From Candidatus Altimarinota bacterium (GTDB lineage Bacteria > Patescibacteriota > Gracilibacteria > BD1-5 > UBA6164): a stretch of DNA of 51,645 bases. The notes beneath the pieces are model-generated. The model made no database searches and was not told the origin of the DNA. It worked only from the letters and a program-made list of their open reading frames with translations. The translations under genes were made by a program, and so were the position numbers. Shown here piece by piece: positions 20,826 through 29,976 of the stretch. Location: the NCBI GenBank assembly GCA_020631485.1, contig JAHDHC010000009.1, positions 1 to 51,645 of the forward strand, read 5' to 3'. Every line of letters begins with the position of its first letter. Position 1 is the first letter of the stretch.

Positions 20826-22194
20826 AAATAGTATACAATCAGTTATAGACCTTATAGAGTCTTCGATATCTGAAGAAGCTGAAAGTTCTGTGTTGTGATG
20901 AAACATTATAAAGACCTCATATGACGCAGAAGTTGATAAGTATAGGGGATTGATTTTAGATTCAAAGAACTGGCTTGATGCCTATAGGTCAAAACTCATC
21001 GAAAAAACCTGAATCAGTTCACTCAAAATCAAGTACAACAATGCAAGTGGCTATTTCATAGAAATCCCAAAATCTCAGATAGAAAAAGTAAGTGAGGATT
21101 TTCATCACAAGCAAACACTTGTAAATGCGAGCAGATATATCACACAAGAACTCTGAGAGTTTCAAGAAGAGATTTTGAGTGCTGAGGAAAAAATGGCAGC
21201 TCGTGAGCATGAGTTGTTTGAGGAAATACGTAAAAAAGTCCTTCAGAGCTGAGAAGATATTCGAGAACTAAGCAACAATACGGCAGAGCTTGATGTTATT
21301 GTCTGATTATCAGACCTTGCATATACCAACAACTATACGAGGCCAGAAGTTTGAAAAAATATAGCTCTAGATATACAGGGCTGAAGACATCCAGTAATTG
21401 AAACGATGGAGTCAGACTTTATAAGTAATGATCTCTATCTCGATAGAAAGGTTTTTAGCCATATAATAACTGGCCCAAATATGTGAGGGAAGTCTACCTT
21501 TCTCCGTCAAAATAGTTTGATCATTCTTCTTGCGCATTTGTGAAGTTTCGTCCCGGCTAAAAAAGCAAAAATTCCTCTTACTGATAAACTATTTTCGCGT
21601 GTATGAGCGAGTGATAATTTGTTTCTTGGGCAATCGACTTTTATGGTTGAGATGCAGGAAATAGCCTACATACTCAATAATGCTACAAAAGATAGTTTTG
21701 TGATCATCGATGAGGTGGGGAGAGGGACAAGTACCTATGATGGTTTGAGTCTTGCTTGGGCTATTCTCAAGGAAAACCATGATATCATAGAGGCAAAAAC
21801 ATTATTTTCTACTCACTATCATGAACTATGCGAGGAAGCTAAAATCCTCCCATGAGTGAAAAACTTTTCAGTAGCAGTCTGAGAAAATGAAGACAGTATT
21901 GTATTTTTGAGAAAAATAGTCCCATGAGCAATGTATAAAAGCTATGGGATGGAAGTCGCAAAACTTGCTGGGATAAATAAACGAGTTCTTGTAGAATCAC
22001 AAAAAATGCTTCAAAAACTCCAAAATCAAGAAATGAGTCAGCTATCTCTTGAGCTCATACAGGAACAAAATCACAGAGAAGAAAAAAATGAAATTTCAAA
22101 GTTAGAGAAAAAACTCTCAGCAATCGATATAAATGCACTTACCCCAATACAAGCTCTTACGATGCTTCACGAATTGCAAAATGATATTGAATAA
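20818..22194 (+). CDS. mutS: N-terminally truncated MutS mismatch repair ATPase
   Basis: 458 residues, against ~800-870 for complete MutS. The product begins inside domain III. It keeps the clamp region ([38 protein letters not shown]), the ATPase with Walker [16 protein letters not shown] (~216-230; one Gly is TGA), the [10 protein letters not shown] block, Walker [18 protein letters not shown] (~290-306) and THYHELCEE, and ends with the MutS1-type [14 protein letters not shown] helix. Domains I and II, including the Phe-x-Glu mismatch reader, are missing, and the upstream DNA is the intact VanY gene. There is no Smr domain, so it is not MutS2. It could be a degraded gene or a deliberately short ATPase subunit working with a separately encoded N-terminal half. 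Confidence 0.85.
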
Positions 22195-22206
22195 TATCAT
22201 TTTTTT
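22181..22206 (+). terminator. Terminator overlapping the mutS stop codon
   Basis: A perfect 8-bp stem atgatatt / aatatcat with a GAAT loop runs into a T-tract. The mutS stop codon (22192-22194) lies in its loop and 3' arm, and a TATAAT for the next gene starts two bases past the T-run. Confidence 0.75.
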
Positions 22207-22213
22207 ATATAAT
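22187..22213 (+). promoter_or_regulatory. Candidate promoter of the VirB2-like pilin gene
   Basis: TTGAAT (22187-22192, inside the mutS terminator) and TATAAT (22208-22213) are 15 bases apart. The -10 is consensus and lies 26 bases before the ATG at 22239. The short spacer makes the -35 doubtful. Confidence 0.4.
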
Positions 22214-22238
22214 GTTCCTATATTTAAGATAAAAAAAC

Positions 22239-22658
22239 ATGAATAATTTTCTGAAATGTTTCGCAATAGGAGCTCTATTTTTTCTCATGATCAGCAACAG
22301 TTTTGCTATATGGCCAAACCCAAATCCTGTCGTTGATGTGTGTCAATGATGAAACTGTAATCTTGAGTGATGAGCTGCAATTGCAAAAGATTCCTTAGAG
22401 GGGATCAATAATGAAAAATCTCTTTCAGAATATGTGATTGATATAATACGCAACCTCGCAGAATTTCTGACATTGATTTGAGTAATTGTGATCATATATT
22501 CATGATTTACTATCCTTGTATCATGAGGAGATGAAGAAAAACTGAAATCAGCCCGTAGGATGATCTTGTATGTAGTTTTATGAATCTTGTTGATCTGGCT
22601 GGCATATGCAATTATGGATTTTATCATTTCGATACTTACAAACCCAGACACTCCATAG
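22239..22658 (+). CDS. VirB2/TrbC-like small pilin or membrane protein
   Basis: 139 residues. A signal peptide (CFAIGALFFLMISNSFA) is cut near residue 23. A short Cys-containing, Gly-rich segment follows, then two membrane helices: YVIDIIRNLAEFLTLIGVIVIIYSGFTILVSGG, which continues as DEEKLKSARR, and MILYVVLGILLIWLAYAIMDFI. This two-helix plan with a KSARR loop is typical of TrbC/VirB2-type proteins that are common next to type IV machinery in small-genome bacteria. A related plan is seen at 48652-49026. Confidence 0.65.
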
Positions 22659-22685
22659 AGTATAAATACAGAAAAATCATATTTT

Positions 22686-22714
22686 TTGTATTCTAAAATA
22701 AGTTATGATATACT
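22686..22714 (+). promoter_or_regulatory. Promoter of the pilN/O/C-like operon
   Basis: TTGTAT (22686-22691), a 17-base spacer and TATACT (22709-22714) lie 40 bases before the first gene. The -35 is embedded in the 3' arm of an 11-bp AT hairpin (22665-22692), which could act as a weak terminator for the pilin gene. Confidence 0.6.
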
Positions 22715-22754
22715 AGATTATATATTCGTGTCTTAACTATTAATCTAAAAAAGG

Positions 22755-23465
22755 ATGGCAATTCAAAGCTGAAAAACAAAGACTCCTGGCTACATTATAG
22801 CAGCCTGAGGTTTTTTTCTCGTAACAGTTATACTCACAATGGGAGTTTTCTGATACAAAATGTATATGTCTAAAAAAGTTGATACAGCAAATGACGAGAT
22901 ATACCAACTCAGAGACGATATAGGAAAGATGAGACAAGACAAAGATATTCAAGCATTTGAGCTCTATGATAGCAACAAGAAAAAGCTTGATACTATGATT
23001 TATCTCTCTCAAATCCCTGATTTTTATAAGGGTATAAATGATATCGCAAGAAAATATGGACTGGTATTTTCATCATTTTCATATGGAAAATGAATAATCT
23101 GAGTGCAAGCACTTTCAGAAGATGATAGTGGAGAAGCTTCGTATGAAAAGATAGCTCAACTTATAGCAGATTTCAAAGATGATTCTTCTGAGTCTAAAGT
23201 GAGTGGGAGTTTTACTGAGAGATTTGATTTGTGATTTGTCAGAGCCTTTAATGGTTCAGAAGACATTACCGCAAATCTAGAGTTTACCGTGAAACCTCAA
23301 AAGACTAAAGTATCAGAAGCTAAAGACCAAGAAAAAGCTCAAGAACAAGAAGATACAGCTCAAGCTTCTTGAAGCGATACAAGTACTTGAAGCTCGACAA
23401 CGACTCAGAATACTTCTAAAAAGACCCAAGAGATTCTTGAGTCTAACTTGAAAGAGCTCCAATAA
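22755..23465 (+). CDS. PilN/PilO-like type IV pilus inner-membrane protein
   Basis: 236 residues. One N-terminal membrane segment (GYIIAAGGFFLVTVILTMGVFGYKMYM) is followed by a coiled-coil stretch (DTANDEIYQLRDDIGKMRQ) and a small alpha/beta domain (YEKIAQLIADFKDD, ITANLEFTVKP), the architecture of PilN/PilO alignment proteins. A Gln/Ser/Thr-rich tail follows (DTAQASGSDTSTGSSTT). It is the first gene of a tight operon with another PilO-like gene and pilC. The ATG is preceded by AAGG. Confidence 0.6.
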
Positions 23466-23490
23466 TATTATTTCCCAAAGAACAATAACT

Positions 23491-24024
23491 ATGCACAAAG
23501 ATAGAAGATCAACAGCGTATCTACTCGTATTACTCTCATTTGCTATACTTATTTTTGTTACGAAAAATGCATATTCAGAACTCCAACTAAAAAACTCTGA
23601 ATATGAAAGGCTTGAGATTACGCTTGAAGATTTACAAGCAAAAAAAGAAAGATTGACAGAAATCCAATCTATAATGTCTGACCCAACAAGTGATACTCAA
23701 AAACAAATAGCTCGTTATGTAAAAGATTTTTCAGAAGAAGCGATGCTGAATTACTTCTATGACTATGCTGAAAGTACTAATGGTGTTTTCAAGGTAAAGT
23801 CATTGACACTTGATAAAAAAGACAAAAATGAATATGGATTCAAAGAAGGATTTGTCTCACTCAAGATTACAGTAGACGAAGATACTGATGTGACAGATTT
23901 TCTTGACTACATATTATCTGAAGATGCTGAATATAGATTTTTTATAGAAAAATTTAATATGCCAGAAAAAAGAGAGTGACGTAGAATGTCTCTCAATATT
24001 CCTCTGAAAGTATTTTATAAATAA
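23491..24024 (+). CDS. PilO-like type IV pilus protein
   Basis: 177 residues. It has a membrane segment at ~10-27 (YLLVLLSFAILIFVTKNA), a coiled coil (ELQLKNSEYERLEITLEDLQAKKERL) and a C-terminal ferredoxin-like domain (MLNYFYDYAESTNGVFKVKS; FVSLKITVDEDTDVTDFLDYI), the PilO plan. PilN and PilO normally form a heterodimer linking the inner-membrane platform PilC to the rest of the pilus machine, which fits its place directly before pilC. Confidence 0.65.
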
Positions 24025-24032
24025 AAGGAAAA

Positions 24033-25166
24033 ATGTTTTGAAAAAATAAAACTGAAGCATTTGAGGAAAAAAAAGATCCACTCCAACTCGATGATTCTAA
24101 GGTATACCTTTTAAAAAAAGTATGACTTAAAGAGAGGTTCAATTTTTATGCATATATCTCAACTATGGTTGATGGATGAGTAACGATTACAGATTCCTTA
24201 GAATCAATGCTCTCAAAAGCTTGAAATGGCTACTTTAAAGAAAAGGTCAAAGAGCTTCGTCTTTTTATATCAAGCGGTGATTCATTTTCAAAAGCTATGA
24301 AAAAGATGCCAGATGTTTTTCCAGTAGCAGAAGCTGCCGTTATACAGGCATGAGAAGAGTCAGGAAATCTGGTCCAGTCACTCAATAAACTCAGCGAGGA
24401 TCTGTCATCTCGTTTTGACCTCTCTCAAAAGATAAAGTCTGCCATGACCTATCCGATTATCATATTTTTATTTCTCATCTGAGCTATGATCATCGTTTTG
24501 ATGTACGTTATGCCAGAAGTAAAAGTCATGTTTGTAGAGCAATGAATCGACCTCCCAGCTGCAACAGTGGCACTGATAGCAACGAGTGATTTTTTAGTAA
24601 ACAACTACCTCCTCTTGATATTTTTCATCATGTGTTGTGTTGTAGCTTTTTTCTGATTTATTACTACAGAGTCAGGGAAGAGAGTCGTAAACTATTTTCT
24701 CATCAATACTCCGCTTATCTGAAAGGTTTATAGAAACTCAACACTCGCGCACATTTCATGAAGTATAGGATCACTGAACGCAGGGGGTATTTCTATCGTA
24801 AAAACTCTCAAACTTGTATGAGAATCTACAGGAAGTTATATATACAGAAATTTACTCTATGATGTGGCAAAAGATGTCTCAGCTTGAAAAACACTTGTGG
24901 AATCTCTGTGAGACAGAGATCCTGCAAAGGAATTTTTCCCACATGATTTTTTGCAGATGCTTTCAGTTTGAGAAAAAACAGCGACACTCGAAGCTGTAAC
25001 AAAAAAGATAAAGGCACAATATACAAAAGAAGTAGATTATTCACTCGCAAGTCTCGTAAAGTGGATAGAGCCGATTGCTATTCTCATAGCGTGAGTGTTT
25101 GTCTTATGGTTTGCGTTTGCTGTATTTTGAGCAATTCTAGAAATGACAGAATGAGCGTGACTCTAA
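24033..25166 (+). CDS. pilC: Type IV pilus platform protein PilC (T2SF family)
   Basis: 377 residues. PilC is the polytopic inner-membrane platform on which the motor ATPases act. Two T2SF repeats are visible. The first begins FYAYISTMVDGGVTITDSLE and includes SGDSFSKAMKKMPDVFP and QAGEESGNLVQSLNKLSEDL. The second includes AHISGSIGSLNAGGISIVKTL and QMLSVGEKTATLEAVTKKI. Membrane helices are at ~150 (YPIIIFLFLIGAMIIVLMYV), ~200 and the C-terminus (IEPIAILIAGVFVLWFAFAVFGAIL). A GGAAAAATG start follows the PilO-like stop by 8 bases. PilB is missing from the neighbourhood, while PilT is at 6645-7736. Confidence 0.9.
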
Positions 25167-25175
25167 ATGTTAGAT

Positions 25176-25207
25176 AAAAAAAATTGAGATTCATCTCAAT
25201 TTTTTTA
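25176..25207 (+). terminator. Terminator after pilC
   Basis: aaaaaaattgaga / tctcaattttttt with a TTCA loop, followed by a T-run, 10 bases past the pilC stop. Its T-run supplies part of the next promoter. Confidence 0.85.
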
Positions 25208-25211
25208 TACT
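25184..25211 (+). promoter_or_regulatory. Promoter of the pilin-LRR gene, inside the pilC terminator
   Basis: TTGAGA (25184-25189) lies in the 5' arm of the pilC terminator and TATACT (25206-25211) overlaps its T-run, with a 16-base spacer. The start codon is 28 bases downstream of the -10. Confidence 0.6.
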
Positions 25212-25238
25212 ATTTTATGTAATATTAAATTCACAAAA

Positions 25239-26873
25239 ATGAGGACACAAAAAAAGAACAAAAATTGATTCACGCTCGTTGAGCTGATAGTGATAATCGT
25301 CATATTATCTATACTTTGAATTATTGGTTTTATCAGTATGAACGGATATGGCGCAAGTGCGAGAGATTCTTCTCGTATCTCAGATATGACTAATATTGAA
25401 AAGGCTTTGAGATTTCATGCTGCACAGTTTTGAGGCTACCCGGCTCCAGATAATAATCAGTGAATAAGCTATAGTTGATGACTTGTATGGACTCAATGAG
25501 TTTTTTGAGATGATCTTGTAGTAAAACTTCAAAGAATCAATAAAAAACCAGTTGATCCACTCACAAAAAATGAATATGCATATTCAGTTCTCAACTCAAA
25601 CACAGAGTTCCAAATTGCGTGAATGCTCGAATCAAATATCGTGTATTCTCCTACAAATGTTCGCTCAGCATATGCAGACTCAAGAGTTTGAAAGGCCTAT
25701 GTTACGGGAGACTACAACGGAAAAATCGCAAAGACTTCGATGTGAGCAACTACCTATATTCTTGCTGTTCCAACGATCATTAGCTGAGATATGTGACTTT
25801 TAGATCTCTTAACGCTTGTTCAAAACAAAAAGCTTGTCTACAACAAACAACCAGCAAAGCCAGCATCATATGTGTGAACCGAGTTTAGTGCAACAGCAGA
25901 GTTTGACTTCACGCCATCAGGCTTAGTAGTGTTTGAAGGAGATGAAGATGAGCTGAGTGATCTCAGTACACAAACTCAATTTCTAGAGAAACTCCAAGAA
26001 GCATACAGTTGAACTATTGTTACTGAGATTGATAACGAACTATATGATCTAGTTAATCTTGAGCTCAATACTCTTGATCCGAGTGACGCAGCAAAAAAGA
26101 TGTCACACTCACTCCTCAAAAGTTCAGTTTCAAGCGATATCCCAAGCTACGTATGAAAGACGAATCCTCCACCTATTGTAAGTTGACCATGTGGTTTGAC
26201 TGCTTGAGATGTCGCAACACTCAATGACTTCTTTGATTATCCTGGCTCTCCGTACCAACATGCAACTGAGCAAGAATGGTGTGATGAAACAGCTATAAAT
26301 GCATATGCAAAATCTATATCGAAAGAGCTTCCAAGTGTGATAGGAAAACTTGAAAATCTTGAAAGTCTTGAAGTTCATGGAAATGATATAACTGGAACTA
26401 TCGATCCAAGTATTTGAACCCTTGCATCACTTGAAAGACTCAATCTCAATGACAATGATATGACCGGGACTATACCAGCAAGTCTCTGAGCTCTCACAAG
26501 TCTAGAGACGCTATGACTGAAAAATAATGATTTTACATGAACGATTCCTGAAGGCTTCGACGCCTTGTCGTCACTTGTGTGGCTCGATCTTGCAGGGAAC
26601 AATCTCAGTTGAGGACTTCCTCTCAACATAGGAAATCTTTCAAATCTCGAAAATGTATATTTGCATAACAATGACTTTTCACAGCTTCCTGATAGTCTTG
26701 CGAGCCTGACAAATTTGAAACTCTTGTCATTGTATGGAAACAGTCAGCTTTGAGGATTGTCTTCATACATATCACCTTCAAGCTCTACAAGAACGCAAGC
26801 AAATATCACAGAAACATGAGCCCAGATGACTATATCTGGAAACGGAACAACAATAGATGTATCGGTGAATTAG
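25239..26873 (+). CDS. Type IV pilin fused to leucine-rich repeats
   Basis: 544 residues. The N-terminus KNGFTLVELIVIIVILSIL is a textbook type IV prepilin leader: basic, Gly before the cleavage site (Gly is TGA), FTLVE and a hydrophobic spine. A pilin-like globular region follows. It has repeated Ser/Gly-rich beta strands, and Cys residues appear only from about residue 315. From ~370 to ~510 are about five plant-type leucine-rich repeats (LESLEVHGNDITGTI, LERLNLNDNDMTGTIPASL, LETLGLKNNDFTGTIPEGF, LVWLDLAGNNLSGGLPLNI, LENVYLHNNDFSQLP), built to the LxxLxLxxNxLtGxIP rule. A pilin that displays an LRR binding surface suggests adhesion or partner recognition. It has its own promoter after pilC. 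Confidence 0.85.
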
Positions 26874-26957
26874 TATTTCTGAGTGTAAATATTTTGACTT
26901 TTTAAATATACTCTATAGAATCCCAAAGAATTTTTTTAAAAGCATAATTTTATTTCG

Positions 26958-27203
26958 ATGTTAGCACAACTAAAGAAAAGAAAAAGACTGAGAGTCCATG
27001 GTTTCCTCAAGAGAAGCTCGACAGCTTCAGGAAGAAACGTATTAAAAAACAGAAGAAGAAAAGGGAGACACCAACTAACTGTAAGCTACCCAAAAAGAGT
27101 ACAAGAGATAAACGGGAAGTTCAAAATGCACATTATTGGAGGAGTATGAACTGCTAAGAAATCTCCATTTGATGGAAAAGCAAATTATACAAAAAGAAAA
27201 TAA
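26958..27203 (+). CDS. rpmH: Ribosomal protein bL34 with C-terminal extension
   Basis: 81 residues. The L34 core [20 protein letters not shown], then [17 protein letters not shown], matches KRKRxHGFxxR...GRxVLxxRRxKGRxxLxV. Typical bL34 is ~44-46 residues; here about 35 extra residues follow (basic, ending in KANYTKRK). The order rpmH-rnpA-yidC is the classical one next to dnaA/oriC, but dnaA is not adjacent. Confidence 0.9.
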
Positions 27204-27217
27204 TTTTTTTGCTATTT

Positions 27218-27571
27218 ATGATAGCTAAAGAACACAGACTCACAGAGCGTCAGGTAAAAAAGGTTTTAAGATCATGAAAACCTTTTTTTTCTCATGGAGT
27301 TGTGTGAAATAGTCTCAGAAATACATCTGGTTATAATCGCTTTGCTATTGTTATTTGAGGGAAGTCAGTATCAACTGCTGTATCTCGAAACTTCTTTAGG
27401 AGATTGTTTTACACTATGTGTGTTCCTTACAAAAAGAAAGATGAGCATTATAGTCTTGATCTGGTGTGTGTCGTAAAAAAGAAAACAAAACTCAACAACA
27501 AGGATGAAAAAAATATTGCGATTTTTCAAAATGATATACACTTCTTATTGAAAAAAATATTCAAATCCTAA
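27218..27571 (+). CDS. rnpA: Ribonuclease P protein component
   Basis: 117 residues. RnpA is the protein subunit that helps the RNase P RNA process tRNA 5' ends. The conserved basic helix reads KSVSTAVSRNFFRRLFY (family KxVxkAVxRNxxKRxxRE). The N-terminal EHRLTERQVKKVLRSGK and the central strand SLDLVCVVKKK fit the fold. It starts 14 bases after rpmH and is followed 9 bases later by yidC. No rnpB RNA is in the window. Confidence 0.9.
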
Positions 27572-27580
27572 ACACGCCCT

Positions 27581-28750
27581 ATGAAAAAAATTATTGATTT
27601 CTTACTGATATTTACACTTGCATTTTTTATATCAAGTTTCTTTTTTTGAAGAGATACGACGAATATCGATGGAACATTTCTTCTTGAGACGAGTGCAAAA
27701 GTATACAAAATTCCAAATATCCCCAGTCTCGTATTTCAAAACAACACTTCTGAAACGGTAGTAGTGGAACCGTGTACTGATATAATTGTAAAGTCAAATG
27801 GTGATACTATTGATTTTGCTCCAAAAAACTGTGAAGCACTTAGTGTAAAATCATGAACGAGAGAGGAAATAGTTTTAGATTCAGAATCGAAAGTCTTTGA
27901 AAAGCTCGGGACTTACAACATAGATGTGAACATAGGAGAAAAAGAATATACTACACAGTTTGAGACGCGCCACAGGGGGACAATTGGTCAACTTTTTATA
28001 TATTTGTTTTACGCGCCTATATATAACCTGATGGCTTATGTACTCTCTCATACTGCTTATTCTCTTGGGTTTGCGATTATCATAGTAACTATTATAGTTC
28101 GTTTGTTGTTAGTATATCCTCAACATAGGATGCTTGTGAACCAAAAGAAGATGCAATTGATCCAGCCAAAGATTAAGGCTATACAAGAAAAACATAAGTG
28201 AAACCAGGCTATGCTTGGTCAAGAACTCCTCTGACTCTATAAAAAAGAGTGAGTAAATCCGCTAGGATCATGTGGTCTTTTACTTATACAGATGCCGATA
28301 CTCATAGTTATATACCATGTTATACAGTCTATAGATAACCCATCGAACTATTTTTATATATATGATTTTTTGCAGTATTTTAGTATAGAAAAAATACAAT
28401 CAGTATTTTACGGAATCGATCTCCTAAAATCATGATGAATCGTATGAATCATACTTGCTGTTGTAGTATGAATCCTTCAGTTTATCCAGATTAAACTTTC
28501 TCTTTCTAGAACATCTCTCTCAACAGCAAAATGAACGACTATAGAGAAGAAAAAAGACACAAATGACTTTGCAAGTATCATGCCAGATCCAGAAATGATG
28601 AACAAATTCATGCTCTATGGTATGCCGTGAATGGTAGCTGTCTTTACCTACTTCTTTTTTGCATGATTGTGATTATATTGGGGAATGACTACGATTTTTA
28701 TGATTTTTCAACAAATCCTAATAAATAAAATAATGAAAAAGTCCAGTTAA
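27581..28750 (+). CDS. yidC: Membrane protein insertase YidC/OxaA
   Basis: 389 residues. YidC inserts membrane proteins alone or with SecYEG. A signal-anchor (IIDFLLIFTLAFFISSFFFG) leads to a shortened periplasmic P1-like domain (~60-130). The conserved core follows: YAPIYNLMAYVLSHTAYSLG, GFAIIIVTIIVRLLLVYP with the functional Arg in the first groove helix, the cytoplasmic loop (QPKIKAIQEKHKGNQ), NPLGSCGLLLIQMPILI and a C-terminal MVAVFTYFFFAGLGLYWG. It is the last gene of the rpmH-rnpA-yidC operon, with its stop codon inside the terminator stem. Confidence 0.93.
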
Positions 28751-28775
28751 AATAATTCAAAACTGGTCTTTTTAC
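28736..28775 (+). terminator. Terminator overlapping the yidC stop
   Basis: aaaaagtccagtt pairs with aactggtcttttt (one G-T pair); the yidC TAA is at the top of the 5' arm. A T-rich run follows. Confidence 0.8.
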
Positions 28776-28804
28776 TTGCTTTAGCTAAGCCTTTTTGTTA
28801 TACT
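28776..28804 (+). promoter_or_regulatory. Promoter of the sortase-substrate-like gene
   Basis: TTGCTT (28776-28781), a 17-base spacer and TATACT (28799-28804). A further TATAAT lies at 28845-28850, only 11 bases before the start codon, and could give a near-leaderless transcript. Confidence 0.5.
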
Positions 28805-28860
28805 TTGCATAGTGTTTAAGATACTATAACTATATGGTTTAATTTATAATTTTTGTTCTT

Positions 28861-29562
28861 ATGAGTACAAAACAATTACTTACAACGGCGCTTTTGCTTG
28901 CTGTTTCAGTAAGTACAGCAAACGCAGGTTACCCAGAAATAGAGTGTTCTACTGACTCTGTATTTGCTGCGAATAATTGTCACCAATGTTTCGACTGAGG
29001 TCAAAGAGAAGTAGGTGAAAATATTGCAAACATAGATGATCTTTGGAAAAATGTATCAGACAACCAAAAGATTATGTTTGAACAAGATCAGTCAGATCCA
29101 AGAATGCAATCACTTGGATGATCACAATGGAGACAAGTTCCAGATTCTGAAGATTTTTGGGAAAGACCAGATGTTTTAAAAAATCTTTATTCTGACCAAG
29201 ATGAAGGATATATTTTAGAACCAGGACTATCTGTAAAATTTATTAAGTCAGCAATTGATAGTGCATACAGACTAGAATCTACTGAGGCTTCTCAATGAGA
29301 AAATGCAGGTCTTCTTATTTTTCCACTTTTGACTCACACTGTCCTAGAAGGAGGTGATTACTCGACTGATGATGAAGTACATAACGAATGTGTATTGTAT
29401 AAGGCAGCAGGAGAAACAACTCCGTCTGAACCAGGAACTCCAACTAAAGAGCCAGAACCAAAAAAGATGACACAAGTAGAAACTTGAGCAGAAGCATATC
29501 TTATACTTCTCTTTGCTCTTATACTTGGATTTGTATATATAAAAACAAGAAAACAAGCCTAA
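28861..29562 (+). CDS. Secreted protein with sortase-type C-terminal signal
   Basis: 233 residues. A signal peptide (KQLLTTALLLAVSVSTANA, cut after ANA) precedes an acidic mature domain with Cys pairs (NCHQCFDGG) that I do not recognise. The C-terminus has a Pro/Glu/Thr spacer (PSEPGTPTKEPEPKK), then QVETGAE, a hydrophobic helix (AYLILLFALILGFVYI) and a basic tail (KTRKQA). That is the layout of a sortase sorting signal, with VETG in place of LPxTG. Two sortases in this window could process it. It sits just upstream of the giant adhesin. Confidence 0.7.
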
Positions 29563-29626
29563 GTTTATAGACTTGTGCAAAAAAAATCTTTCCGAACAGA
29601 GAGGAAAGTACAAAAATAAAAAACAA

Positions 29627-29699
29627 AAATAACACCCGAGTTCCACTAATAAACAGGTATTTTACGCCGTTTGTTAGTTTCGGGGCTCGGGTGTTATTT
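29627..29699 (+). terminator. Long two-tier hairpin, probable terminator
   Basis: A perfect 14-bp outer stem (aaataacacccgag / ctcgggtgttattt) encloses a second stem (actaataaac / gtttgttagt, one mismatch or G-T) inside a 73-base unit. It lies 65 bases past the stop of the sortase-substrate gene. It is more GC-rich and longer than the other terminators here and lacks a perfect T-run (TTTGTTTT), so a processing or RNA-protecting role is also possible. Confidence 0.6.
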
Positions 29700-29728
29700 G
29701 TTTTCCAATAACAAAAGAGCAAATTTAT

Positions 29729-29756
29729 TTGACAATGTTATTAATTAATATATAAT
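29729..29756 (+). promoter_or_regulatory. Consensus promoter of the lipoprotein-adhesin operon
   Basis: A perfect TTGACA (29729-29734), a 16-base spacer and a perfect TATAAT (29751-29756). The ATG of the lipoprotein starts 10 bases past the -10, so transcription should begin within a few bases of the start codon. Confidence 0.85.
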
Positions 29757-29765
29757 TTTCGGACT

Positions 29766-29966
29766 ATGAAGGTAAAAATAGTATTATCATTTTTTGCAAC
29801 TCTGATGCTACTCGCATCGTGTGGGACAAAAGATTGATGAAAATCACCAGTTACAACTGTTGATTGAGAACAAGAACAAAAAAAAGAGGAGACATATGTT
29901 TCATCTTCAAACATCGGTGGTTGACAAGGTGAACCAGATGCTGAAGCAGAAATATTTAATAATTAA
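29766..29966 (+). CDS. Small lipoprotein, unknown
   Basis: 66 residues. A lipoprotein signal (KVKIVLSFFATLMLLASC) ends in the lipobox LLASC, with acylated Cys at ~20. The remaining ~45 residues are Gly/Glu/Lys-rich and probably unstructured. It is transcribed from a consensus promoter with almost no leader, and the giant adhesin starts 10 bases after its stop. It may be an anchor or chaperone for the adhesin, but only proximity supports this. Confidence 0.65.
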
Positions 29967-29976
29967 TCGTATTACT

